A DNA stretch of 64,000 nt from Leucocoprinus leucothites (Eukaryota; Basidiomycota; Agaricomycetes; Agaricales; Agaricaceae): positions 620,001 to 684,000 of the forward strand of contig JAACJO010000006.1 in assembly GCA_013368445.1 (NCBI GenBank), given 5' to 3'. Made by a program: the position numbers and the translations under genes. Numbering within the stretch: position 1 is the stretch's first letter; every line of letters begins with the position of its first letter. Under the pieces are notes generated by a model that saw nothing but the letters and a program-made list of their open reading frames with translations, was not told the origin of the DNA and made no database searches. Positions 11,158 through 22,711 of this stretch are shown piece after piece.

Positions 11158-13045
11158 ATGTCTTTCTTTTCCAATGCTCCAAATTTTAGAGTCACGGGCG
11201 GCGAGTTTCTGTACGTGAGCGTCAACAACAGCCACCATCATAGCCCAACAGGTTTGTAATTCAGTGCATCACAGTAGAATGTCGGTGGTAATTTCGTGCG
11301 CAGGTATAGATATCCTCCTGGGTGCCTCTATCCCGGATGCTGCAGTAGATGCTGAAGTGCGAAGCTACGTTTCATCCTGCTTCCCTGGGACCCGAACGCA
11401 ATACATCAACGATATTATGAGTTGGGCCGGTATACTTCAGGAGGGTCGGTCCTTGCCGATCTACTGGATGAGGGGACCTGCTGGTGTTGGCAAATCGACT
11501 ATTGCCCAAACCTGTGCAGAGAAAATCAAGAAGGCTGGCCAACTTGGAGCCGCTTTTTTCTTCTCTATAAACGGGTGCAATGATCATACACGTTTCTTCA
11601 CGACCCTTGCGTATCAGCTCTCGACAAATTTCCCCGATTATCGCCAGATTTTGAACGACATCATTCTAGGAGACAAGACGTTGATCACCAAAACAATGTC
11701 ATCACAATTCTCATCACTCATCGTAGAACCACTGAAGATATTACAAAAACAAGGCAAAGGAGTTGGAAGAAAGACGATTGTCATCGATGGTTTGGATGAA
11801 TGTCGGAGCAGAGATGCACAGCATGAGATCGTTAGGATCATCAGTGCCTCTGTCTTGGCTGAAACTACGCCTTTCCGCTGGGCAATTTTCAGTCGACCCG
11901 AGGCCCACATTATTGCCGCATTCGATCATGACACCATCTCTCGTCTCTGTCGTCTCGTGGAACTCCATATCTCTCGCAGGGCTGACGATGAGATCGATCT
12001 GTAACTCCGCGAGGAATCTAACAATATCCTTCGACGTCGAGCGCTCTCGTAGCCTTCATCGTGGCCAACAGATGAAAACACTTGTTGATGTCTCTGCAGG
12101 CTTACTTGCTTATCCTGCCACTTTCCCCCGTTTCATTAATCAGTATCCTTAGAGTTCACGGTCACATCTATTTCCACTACAAATATTTCTACGTGTTCCT
12201 CCTCGACCCAACCCGATCGTCCACATCCCACATTACCCCGTCGCTCATACGCGAGAGGCTTTAGAACGTTTCATTCAGAGCCACAATCACCATTTTGGAT
12301 GCTACGTGATTAAAGGCTCAGGTATGTCTTCTTTTGCGTCTAGGCTGAGTATCATATTCGCTTGATGTTGTATTTCAGAACTCGTATTAGCACGTGGTTT
12401 TTCAAATCCTTGTAGCTCCCTTTGGTCCTCACGAAAATGAATTCATCTACTCTTTCCTCAAATTCCGAGTTTTTGTCAGCTTTCCCTATAAGTTATCTCA
12501 TGATAGTCCAAATTAATTAAGTCTCTGGAGAATGTCCCAACGCACTGTCTGCATAAACCTGTTGACCTCAATTGTCGCAAGTCTCTGATTGACAACATAA
12601 TTAGAAATAGCGGAAGAGGCCCGATGTCAGTGCCTTTGGTTCCTTCGAGAACGTCATGATAACACCACACCTTATTTGCATCGCTTGGCGCTCAATACTT
12701 CCGATACTTCGATCCTGTAGCCTTCTTAAAGGTGAGAGGCAGCGTTTCTGGAGGACTTCTGCTTATCATCTTATCTTTTCATAATTAAATGATTGCACTA
12801 CTCAAGGAGTCAGGAGCCATAAAGCCGTTTCACCCGCGGCTTCCTCCGAACCTCGCATCCATGTATCAGCCCCTCACTCAACAGAAGCCGAAAGGCAAGA
12901 GCCCCGGCCAGTATAAACTGGGGGCGATAGGTCGATGATCCGATATTGGGAATTCAACACGAACCGTCAGTATTTCCATGAGTTCCAGACGCTATATTTT
13001 GTTGAAGCTATGAAGGTGTATAAGGAAGAGAAACTTGAAATGTAG
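11158..13045 (+). pseudogene. NACHT-type NLR (STAND NTPase), degraded copy 1
   Basis: Exon 1 (11158-11251) encodes a 31-residue leader ending SPT-G with the motif RVTGGEF. A GT-AG intron runs 11252-11303. Exon 2 continues GIDILLGAS, a NACHT P-loop GPAGVGKSTIAQ near 11475-11515 and Walker B IVIDGLDE near 11778. The frame stops at 12004 (TAA) where copy 2 has a Tyr codon. Beyond it only relics align with copy 2: GLLAYPATFPRFI near 12110, FLLDPTRSS near 12205, and the C-terminal block QYFHEFQT near 12978 ending at the TAG of 13043-13045. A 4-base deletion near 12927 breaks that block, and some 380 bases are missing between the first two relics. A truncated NACHT protein of about 265 residues could still be made, but decay is the simpler reading. 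Confidence 0.85.
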
Positions 13046-13361
13046 AAGAAGCAGGATGATGATGATGATGCTCTCAATAGTGGAGACGACATGGAGTGTC
13101 ATCGCCGAAACTCGGGTAGCGAGATCGGGATCTAACTTTGACAGTGGAGATTACTCTACACGGAAACCCGATATCGCGCTCTTCGCAAACCGTGCTCCAT
13201 GCCCCAGGAAACAGCGTATCACCTTGCTTCGTTCTCTCACCATCAAACCACCACTGCCCCTTTTTGTTGACGTTCACACAGTCAACAAGAAGCTGTGATA
13301 GTAGCGATGCTGCATTCAACAGGTCTTTGTTCTCTCCTCCTCCATCCATTCCGTCAGCAGC

Positions 13362-15676
13362 ATGTCTATACTCCACGAGGCTCATCACTTCATAATCAGT
13401 GGCGGACAATTCACTACACAAACCACATACAATCAATCTGGTCCAACAGGCGAGTCATCTCCTCATTACTGCAGGGATAAAGCTGAACCGGTGTTTAGGA
13501 ATCGACATACTCTTTGAAGCCTCTACCCCAGAGGCATCTGTTGATGCTGAAGAACGGGATTATGCTCCATCGTGCTACATCGGCACACGCGAGCAGTACA
13601 TCCAGGAGATCATATACTGGGCCACCGCGAGCAAAGAAGAGGGTGCCATCCCGCCACTTTACTGGATGAAAGGACCCGCTGCCGTTGGAAAATCAGCCGT
13701 GGCTCAGACTTGTGCCGAACGGCTGAAGGGATCTGGCCATCTTGTCACTGCGTTCTTCTTCTCCGTCAACGGGCGGCGCAAGGACCATACTCGCTTCTTC
13801 CCTACTCTCGCATATCAGCTCTCGACTGTCCTCCCCGACTATCGCGAGATCGTTAATCGCAAGCTCTCCGTTGATAGGACCCTTGTTAAGAAAACTATGT
13901 CGTCTCAGTTCAGGTCCCTCATCGTTGAGCCGTTGCAGGAGCTGAGAGAACAAGGGAAGGACGTACAGCCAAGAGCTATTATTATCGACGGCTTGGATGA
14001 GCGCCAGAGCACAAAAGCACAGATGGAGATCATCGAGATCATTGCATCGTCAATCCGAACTGGGTCTACACCATTTCGTTGGGCGGTATTTAGCCGAGAA
14101 GAACCGCATATTGTCTCTACATTTGCACTGTCCGTTGTCTCTTCCATCTGCCACTCTGTACTCCTACCAATCTCTCGTAAAGCTGACGGGGAGATTGAAC
14201 TCTACCTGCGCGGCGGGTTTGAGAACATACTTCGAGGTCGAAATCTTTTCCACCTGTCTCCCTCGTGGCCCACGGTTGAGCAAATCCAGATTCTTGTCAA
14301 CGCGGCGGCAGGCCTATTTGCTCATCCAGCCACTGTGCTTCGTTTCGTTGACCGCCACTCATACTCGGGCTTTGGGGAAACATTAGAAGTTGTCATTGCC
14401 TCCATCTCAAAGCCCGGTTCTCCTTCCGTTTCTGCATATGCGGAGCTAGATGCACTATATACACTTATCTTGCAACGTGTTCCCCATGGCATTCTCTTCT
14501 CTATGCAGCTCCTCTTGTTACAGCTACTTTTCTACGATTATGATGGTGCCAACCTTACTCTGTTGTGTAACACCCTGGGCATCTCGGAGAGGGTCTTTCA
14601 AGGCATTCATTGTCATCTGCAAGCTGTCGTGGACTTTCAGGAGTACCCCCCACCCATGTTTGATGAAGGTATCGACCTTGAACGCTCGTTCTTTGGCCAG
14701 GAGTTGTCATCCACGTCCAAATTTTCACTCAAACGAACCCTCGCTCGAGTTCATGGTGCCATTACTTTTCGTCATAAATCGTTCCATGATTTTCTCCGCG
14801 ATCCTGTACGCTCGTCCTCCTTCTGCGTCACTACCCCAGCCATCCGCCAGAACCTCTTCGACTGTCTCATTCAGCAACACCCATCACCACGCATCGAGCT
14901 ATGTGATCCAAAACCCGAGTATGCATCCCCTGACTGCACCGAGTTGCATGCTCAACGTTTTATTTCAGAACTTGCATTATCGCCTGGTATGGCCAGTTCT
15001 TCCGCCTCGCTCTCTTGGCCTCATGGGAGTGAGTTTGTGGATTCATGGATCAAGGCTCGGACCTTTCTCGGTGTCTCGTATTTGTTGTCTCATGACCACC
15101 CTTCGTTTCGTACATTTTTGGGTGGCTTTTCGTCGAGCTCTTTGCGGAAATTTGAGGAGCTTGATTATCGCAAGTGCCTGCTTGGTTCAATAATGCGATT
15201 CGGCATCGGGATATCTCCAGATACTACCGTTATTGGCCTCGACCGAGCAGGGCTTTCTATAATCAACGGAGGCTCTGAGTTTACTCAGCTCAAAGATTAT
15301 ACACATTTTGAACCGGATACGTTCCTGGCAGTATGTGTATCCACCAACACAATTATTTGACTATTAGCTAAAATACTCACAGATGGTCGAGAAACTGGCA
15401 AGGACACGAGTCATTAGGCCCTACCATCCTCGATCCGGTTCCAGTCGTATAGTCTCTACTTTCCATGCAGTCTTCCGACAGAGACCATCCAGCAAGAAAT
15501 CTGGTTTGTATAAATTCGGCCACGGGGATAAGTCGGTAATCTGGTATTGGGAGTTTGACACCGAGAAGCGGTACTTTCACCAGTTTCAGACTGTAAACTA
15601 TAAAGATGCAATGACTTTTTATGAAGCGGCAAAGTTTACAATGTGGGGAAGTTCGTGGGGAAGAAGATGCAATTAA
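13362..15676 (+). CDS. NACHT-type NLR (STAND NTPase), intact copy 2
   Basis: My model joins 13362-13449, 13499-15330 and 15383-15676 (737 residues). Exon 1 encodes a 29-residue leader with IISGGQFTTQ, matching the leader of copy 1. Its intron has a GC donor (G|GCGAGT) and AG acceptor. Exon 2 has GIDILFEAS, the P-loop GPAAVGKSAVAQ near 13672, Walker B IIIDGLDE near 13980, a sensor-like FRWAVFSR near 14072, and a helical/winged-helix region including FRHKSFHDFLRDPVRSSS. Exon 3 ends with a conserved block (SVIWYWEFD, YFHQFQTV). WD40, ankyrin or TPR repeats are absent. Such fungal NLRs are regarded as nucleotide switches in non-self recognition and cell death; the ligand is unknown. A simpler start at 13399 in another frame, reading through the first intron, is possible but loses the shared leader. 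Confidence 0.85.
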
Positions 15677-17289
15677 TGTGGAGGATAAGTATGAGCATGA
15701 GCATGGAAATGGACATGGAGACGGTTGAGAAGCAGGGTCAGGAAAAGAGTCGTAACGGAGAGCGGGGGGGTACCATCCGAAATGGTTCTGGGTGTGTGAA
15801 TTACTTTGTTGCCGTCCCCATTATTGCGTAGAATTGCTATCACCTTCTTGTATGTCGAGCCAAACATATACTAGCGTCGACCAGAAGTTTAATGGGACCC
15901 GATTGCCCAAATCAGCCACAGTGCAACTCCTCTTCCTCGTTCCTTACCTGAGTTTCAGCCGTTCGCAATGTAACAGTAAGTTGCTCATGCTTGAAAGCTC
16001 GGATGATTGATCCCATTCAATGACAAGACCCCTTCTCCCCTAGCGACGGTGATAATGCTCAGACAAAACGATTCTCGTAGAACCTTTAATAATATGCGAC
16101 TCAATGCTACTTTATAACATAAATACGAGACCAACACCTCACACCCCGTGCAAACCATTCGCACTTACCTTGAGACCGCTTACATCAAGCAATCCTCTCA
16201 TGGGAACATCCGGCTATTGCAGGGTGTAATATCATTCTCGTGTGAGCACAGTAGTTAATTCTACATCCATTTCCGTCCCGCTTGTCTTTCGGGGTTGTGG
16301 AGAGGTGAGTATTTTATGCCTCTACGCACCCCAAACTAGTCCAACTTGGCAGATCTCGAAACGGAACGTCGACTTGGTTCAGTCACATACAGCTTTCGTA
16401 AATCCGTGTACTTTCCCGTCCAGCCTGCGAGAAGTATGAGAAGTGGATGGGGAATGGTTGATGAGCATAAATGAGTGCGAACGTGGGTATGAGGTGATGG
16501 ACCTTTGATTCAATGAAACACCTAATATCAACTCGAGAAGTAAACTTGCTCAAGTTCACTCTTACTCTATCCCCATCTACAGACTATCATTGTAAATCTA
16601 CTTCGATCATCCAGAAAGTGATATACCAGTGCATTTGCACTGTTTCTGGACCATCCCTCCATCACCCCCCAGACCTTGAATCCCTCAACAAGAATTGGTT
16701 TGAGTGGGTACGTACGTGCGTTGTGGAGATGGGCTCCCATCTGCACTTGAATTTCGCATCCGAGCACCCATCACTGACTACTACATACAATGGTTAGGAT
16801 CGATATATAGACAGAGGTCATTTGTGAGGTGCATCGCAAATGCGGCATTTCATGGTCTCAATCCCCTTGTTCCCTTGTTCCCTCGTCTATCCGGTCTTGG
16901 ATCTTAGATTGCAACAATACATGCTTGCTGTCGATTATGCGCACGACAATGGTGCTACGAAATCCAACTTTCACAACACCTGTGGCCTTTGTGCCCAATC
17001 AACAGGTTGTCTTCCAAGTTCGGAACCAGAACGAGCGCATACGCAGAAGCACAAGATCGTCTCCACAACGTCTCGCAGAAGAATGTTTTGGAGTTTTAGC
17101 CCCAGATCAGGTTATATGTCGGGCAACTTCTTCAACAGTGATACCGCCACTTCGATATGACCAGGAATTCGGGTATGCTCAGTAATGATGATGAGGGCGG
17201 TTGCAAGGGCCGGGATGGAAGGTTATGGTTTGACTGTTTACCATGTGAGCCTTTGCTCCGATCCTCCTTTCATTCATTCTGTAAGACTA
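15677..17289. other. Stretch without a recognisable gene
   Basis: Short frames on both strands (for example 16242-16439, 16829-17185) show no motif I recognise. Part of it may be the 5' portion of the P450 relic that follows, too decayed to align. Confidence 0.4.
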
Positions 17290-18130
17290 ATGGCAAGGAA
17301 TAATGGTAAATTACCTACTAGTAGCTTTCAACACTATTGGCTACCCAAGTTGCTAAGGATGCAGCTTTTGTACCCAAGTGCTAAACTGGCTGACACAATG
17401 AACCCTTGAGGATAGCAATGATAATCCATTGGGTCATGAAACAGCAGAGGCTCTCACCCTTCTCATCACTGGTTCTGACAGGACTTCCATGTAGGTTTTC
17501 TACTTTCTCACAGGTTAACTGTCATGCTCACAGCAATTCCAACTCAACCTCTGCGATCCTCAATGCCCAAGAAAAGCTTTAAACAGAACTAGATGAGTAA
17601 CCGGGCACCATGGACAAGGTTGCAGTAACTGAAGCTCAAATCGAGTGCCCCCACCTTGACACTTGTATCAAAGAGGGCTTCCATCTGCATTCTACACCAT
17701 CCCTTGGCTTGCCACATCTCATACCTGAGGGTGTTGAGTATACCAAATTACACGATTCATTGTGACTCCATGGTTGGGGTAAAGATGTTGAGAGTGATTA
17801 TCCTGAGAGGTGACTTGAGGGGAATTAGGCTGACCCCGAGAAGGCTTTGGCTTGCTCTCTGTTGATCCTCAGTGAGCTACTCAATTTTTCTCTTCCCCCC
17901 TGTCCCCAGTCCTCATGTTCTGTTTCTTGACCCAGCACATCAGATTTGCTTATCATCATTATGTTTATTATGCATCGCAGGGAGCTTGTCCTTGAGATCC
18001 CTGACCAGAAGATGCTTTCTCCTGTGGGTCATGATAGTACCCTGAAGTTTTCAACTACCAGGTTTTTGCTTCTCCCATGCAGCTCAGGGCGAGGCTCATA
18101 AGGTTGGCACCAAGCAAGGGACATTTGAGT
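17290..18130 (+). pseudogene. Cytochrome P450 relic
   Basis: Fragments in different frames match a microsomal fungal P450. DNPLGHETAEALTLLITGSD (about 17415-17475) is the I-helix oxygen-binding region, with TT replaced by RT. AQEKL and TELDE follow. LDTCIKEGFHLHSTPSLGLP (about 17658-17715) is the K-helix, with the ExxR arginine changed to His. HGWGKDVES stands near 17771. The heme-binding Cys region is not recognisable. Stops and frameshifts separate all pieces, so no enzyme is made. It was once probably a mono-oxygenase; the subfamily cannot be assigned. Confidence 0.7.
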
Positions 18131-19150
18131 GAGTGCTCATGGATTGAAACAATCATTTTAAATCTTTTGCCTACCTAGCTACATATCTATACTGTATGCT
18201 CATGTATATGGTATCTCTCTCGGATTTATCCTAGAAACGGTCATCTTAAAACCTGAATATGACTAGTAGGGCCTTTTAGTGATGGTTCAAATAATCAACA
18301 GTCAGGGAGCTGTATGGTTGGAGTATTACTCCATTGGAAATACCATCTCACTTTGGCTTCTTAAATTTGTTAGCCTCATCACTGCCTCAACAGCACACAC
18401 TGAAATAGCTTATTCAATTGTTCTGTCCATGGAGGTAATCACAAGCCTCCAGTGGATACCAGAAACATCAAAATGCTCTCAGAGCTTTTGCATCCCATCA
18501 GTTGCTACAACTTCTTGAAATTTCAGCTCATCAGACATTAATTAACTATTGGAAGAGTAATAGAAACATGTGTAAACAGAAAGGGTTCAAAAAATAAAAT
18601 ACAATATATATGCAACGTATGGGTGAAGGAGTACAAGCTCAGGCCCTCTTCATACTACAAAGGTCTATAAATGATATTTTGTATGTCCTATGATAAATTC
18701 TCCTCCTTTCCAAAATTCCCCAAACCTCGGGAACCAGAGTATATCAAAATATAAACAAGAAAGCAGGTATCACAGAACAGGTGGGGTTACAGACACCAGA
18801 AAGGAATATAGAAGGGGGTATGAGGATCAACTGCATGGATTGATGGTGATGAAGATGGCACATAAGTGATTGTTCCAGAACATTACAAAGTCACATGCTC
18901 AGTGGATAATAGAATACACGCTCGGTCGTATATTAAACTGTGGGAACAAATTGTCTAGAGCTACATGAGAGACTTGAGATCAGATTGATTGAGTTATAAA
19001 TCATATACAACAATAGTATAGTATAATGGAATAAGTACTACTGTACTATATTACTTTTGAATGATCTTGTAGCATGGAAATATGAGATTGAGTATACAAT
19101 AATACAAATACTGCTTGCCAGTAGCAGAGTTCTATAGTATTGTTGAGTGA
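18131..19150. other. AT-rich stretch without a recognisable gene
   Basis: AT-rich sequence between the P450 relic and the 35-bp array. The 79-codon frame at 18279-18518 has no recognisable motif. The stretch may be the outer flank or subterminal part of the KDZ element. Confidence 0.4.
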
Positions 19151-19465
19151 ATAGTACTGTATTACTATTCCTCATACAGTATGGAATAGTACCATGGTAC
19201 TGTTCCTCATACAGTATGAAATAGTACCATGGTACTGTTTCTCATACCCTATGGAATAGTACCATGGTACTGTTTCTTGTACAGTATGGAATAGTACCAT
19301 GGTACTGTTTCTCATACCCTATGGAATAGTACCATGATACTGTTCCTCATACAGTATGGAATAGTACCATGGTACTATTTCTTGTACTGTATAGAATATT
19401 ACCATAGTACTGTCCTCACTACTCTATGCAATAGTATTCTGGTACTGTTTTTCCTCCTATCCAGA
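19151..19465. repeat. 35-bp tandem repeat array with palindromic core
   Basis: About nine head-to-tail units of 35 bp start at 19151, 19186, 19221, 19256, 19291, 19326, 19361, 19396 and 19431. The unit begins ATAGTACCATGGTACT, whose AGTACCATGGTACT is a perfect 14-bp palindrome, followed by a variable TTCTCATAC-type spacer. Inner units are nearly identical and outer ones diverge. No unique spacers separate units. It lies about 140 bp beyond the 3' end of the KDZ transposase gene, and a related 35-bp array lies at 33779-34050. Confidence 0.9.
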
Positions 19466-19604
19466 AGGCAGTAGTATAGATAAACTGCATTTCTTGTCAT
19501 GAATATACACAAATAAGAGTGGAAGTATGTGGTGTACATAGCAGACTTGAGTCACATGAACAATCTAGACTAAATATAGTATTCTACAGCCTCTGTACTT
19601 TTAA

Positions 19605-22600
19605 TCAGTTCCAGATAGACAAAAATACAGCTGTATATAACACTGCACGATCCTGTCCCATATACTGTACAGACTTTCTGATTTTAGCAAGGCCACCATT
19701 TCCACATTCTGCTGCACTTGGATTAATCTGACCCAAGATAGGCTGGGCTTGTGCATATATCTTTAGAAAAGTGGCAGGTGAGCAGCAAGAATGACCCAAT
19801 GAATGGAAATCATCAATCAGAAACACAGTGTCTGCAAAAAAATCTGGCTCTCTTGTCCTACAATAAGGAGCTAGCTGGCATGCAAAATCATAAATAACAT
19901 ATTTTGGAGCTTTTGGCCACCTTGTGACCATTGCAGAAAATACATCATTCCTTCCTTCACTTTCAGGAATGCAATGAAACCCATAGCAAATGCTATGTGT
20001 ACACCAAGCACACATGATTCCTCCTGTCAGTTTGTTTTCTCCATACTCACTATAGTATTTATTGCAAATACCACCCCTTTCTCTGGGTTCCTTTGCAATA
20101 TCATGCCACAAGCCAGGGTACTGGGGTCGGTGGCATATTTGAGGCATGCTATATCTACAGCCACTCTAATACTAGTTAGTACAAGTTAGATAACCAATAG
20201 AACAATCATACCTTTTTCCATCCTCCATCAACAACTCCAATTGAGAAATCAATGGCAGGTGCTGAATAAGTAATAGATGTGGTCAAAACATCTTCTACCC
20301 TTTGATGTATCCATGCCAAGGCACAAAGAAGTCCTGGAGAAAACTTCTGACTTGTCTTCCATTCATATAATGAAAGCCAGTAGAGAATTGGAATACAAGA
20401 CAGCTGGTTAAGGGTTTCTTGACTAGGGCTTTCCAGAAACATCTTCAAAATGTGAAGTGAAGGTCTATTAATTAACTGTAGGCATGATTCATTTGCTGAG
20501 ATCTAACTCCTATTAGTAGAAACCCAAGTGCTATTTAATTCACTTACTTGAAAAAAAAAATGTCTGACTTCAGCTGGAGGTTCCTTTTTCAGGAGAAAAC
20601 AAGAGGAATTATAATGTTCATGGAACAGGTCATATAAACCACTGCAATTGGCTTGAATAGACTGTAATATTCTTCCCATTTTTTGATTTTTTTCGAGAGT
20701 TAATTCAAGAATTTGAATTCTCTTTTCTTTCTATTAAAAACATAAGATAAATTGATTATCTGTGTTCAAGTACATACCTCTTTGTCTGATACTGCCTCAC
20801 TTCCCTTGGAGTTCCATCCAAATAGCTTTTCATTACACAAATGAGAAAGCTCTTTTCTCAGCTCTAAATCTTGGATAAAGCTTTGATTCTTGGGATAGCC
20901 TCCTTGATGTACTATTGAGTTATGGTGCTGGGTAGTTGGTGGATAAATGGTATTCAGAACATGCTTCTTGTTGAAAGCAAGTGTGATTCCATCCCAGATT
21001 ACAGTTTCTGGTGTTGGACCACACTGAGGGCAAACCATATCATTTTCCAGCTCTAAAAGATTGGCATATCCAAACCAGACAGTCCGGAAAACAGATTCAT
21101 CCACAAATGAGGGAGGAAGATGTGACCATCTTCTATAATGCCTAGTAACAACCTTGATCCATGCAGAGAAAGGTGTTTCAGAAGAGGTATAAGAGGAGGT
21201 GTAGTCATCAAGCAGGTCATGGGAGAATAGCATTGTGTTGTTATAGTTGAATAATCCCAATTCTCTGCAATCTGGCCCAATAGCTCTGCTAGAGTATCTT
21301 GTAGTATTGCAGGAAAAGCACCTTTGTAGTTGAATTTTTGCAGAAAGAGGTCAAAGAAGGGTATACACTGTACATGGTTTCTCAAATACTTCACCATTAG
21401 GTGAGTAGAGACTACCACAGGTACAACGGGAAGTAGGAGAGAGTTGGAGGAGAGAAGGGACTGTTTCGACTGCTGGTGCTTCTGGATAGAGAAGTTGATC
21501 ACTGGGAATTCTGGCCCAGTGAGGTGGTATGATAGGAAGATATGAAATTGAGAGATGACGTTGAGAGATAGCGCTCTGGATTTGGAAAGATGTAACTGTT
21601 CATACAAGTTAGTGATATCTAGTTCTAAAGTCAGAAAACATCATACCTGGAACATGAATTTCTGTTAATTCTATTAACTCTTGATTTTCTTCATAGTTTC
21701 TGCCAACAGCATTTTGAAGGTATTTTTGACACTGCTCAATATGACCACAAGTAGAACCCCCCTCCCTTGAGCATCTCCAGTCACCTATTCCAGAATCTGG
21801 ACCTGTATAGGTCACAACTACTCTGTATTTTGCTTGCATTGGCATATTTGGGAGCCCAACAGAGAAATGGTTGACCCATCCTCCCTCTACTATATCTCTC
21901 CAAAACACAATAACTGGTTGTGCAGTATCTATGCTGGTATTAGACAATTGGTACCATATATCCTAAGATAAAAATATACCAAAAGTCTCAATAGCTTGTG
22001 TAATATCTTCATTTTGAAGATATTGCTGATGTACACATTTTTCATGGTTTTTAAAATCTGGGCAATTGCAGACAGGCATGGGTGTCTCTTGACCATGATC
22101 AATTTGAATATGGTACCAATATTTCTAGAGGTGGTAAACATTATTATTCACAGCCAACCATAATTTATTAGGAGTAAAACATACTGTTCATCTTCCTACT
22201 TTATTATCTCATCCAGTGGCAACATAAAGGTCTTCAGATAGCTGAAGAAATGGTATGGCTTGAGTTGTTACTCCTTCAGCAAACTGCTGGTAGTAGTCTG
22301 GAGAAGAGAGAATAGCTGTATTCTCTACTTCAACAGGAATATTATCCATAACAGAATCAGGAATATCCAGCATTCCACTATCTCTACCAGAGAAGGTAGC
22401 ATCCTGTTGAACAAGAGTAGTAAGCTCTTCTGAAGAAGGTGGAGATTGATTGTTGTTGGTTCTTTTTCTTGTAGGGTGAATCTGAGATAAAGAAGTCCCT
22501 GTAGTATTTAATGAAGTCCGAATCCTCTGCTTTTTTTGTGGAGAGATTATCCTTCCATCAGATGCTGCTAGAGAAAGTAATGCAGGGTTGGTGTGTTGAC

Positions 22601-22676
22601 TAAGTAAAGGAACAGGCTGCACAGAAATTCTGGTATTTGGAGGAGGTGTTTGCTCTCTAGGCACACGTTGAGGCAT
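19605..22676 (-). pseudogene. KDZ transposase with SWIM and Cys-cluster modules, nearly intact
   Basis: A multi-exon gene starts at 22676 (MPQRVPREQTPPPN) and ends at 19605. In order: a Ser/Pro-rich N-terminal exon; a SWIM-type zinc finger (CNCPDFKNHEKCVH, about 22031-22075); a second Cys motif (CSREGGSTCGH, about 21750); a cluster with CTCGSLY, CFSC and GPDCRELGLFNYNN; CPQCGPTPETVIWDGITLAF near 21000; and the KDZ catalytic region at 19605-20147. The last has CAWCTHSICYGFHC, YDFACQLAPYC, FLIDDFHSLGH and NPSAAECGNGGL, holding the D, D and E candidates. KDZ (Kyakuja-Dileera-Zisupton) proteins are DNA transposases common in mushrooms. One TGA at 21351-21353 (minus strand) interrupts the inferred frame, so this copy is probably dead unless that base is intronic. 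Confidence 0.8.
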
Positions 22677-22711
22677 GGTGGGATATAGAGAAAGATTAAG
22701 ATGGATAGATA

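Noticed and set aside
11264..12004. Functional short NACHT protein from copy 1
   Set aside because: Downstream relics of the same protein show the stop is a lesion, not a natural end, although expression of the truncated form cannot be excluded.
14450..15193. 247-codon frame inside the intact NLR
   Set aside because: It overlaps the NACHT-protein exon in another frame and has no motif; a shadow.
19151..19465. Regular 35-bp repeats resembling a CRISPR array
   Set aside because: Units are directly abutting with no unique spacers, the context is eukaryotic, and no cas-like gene is present.
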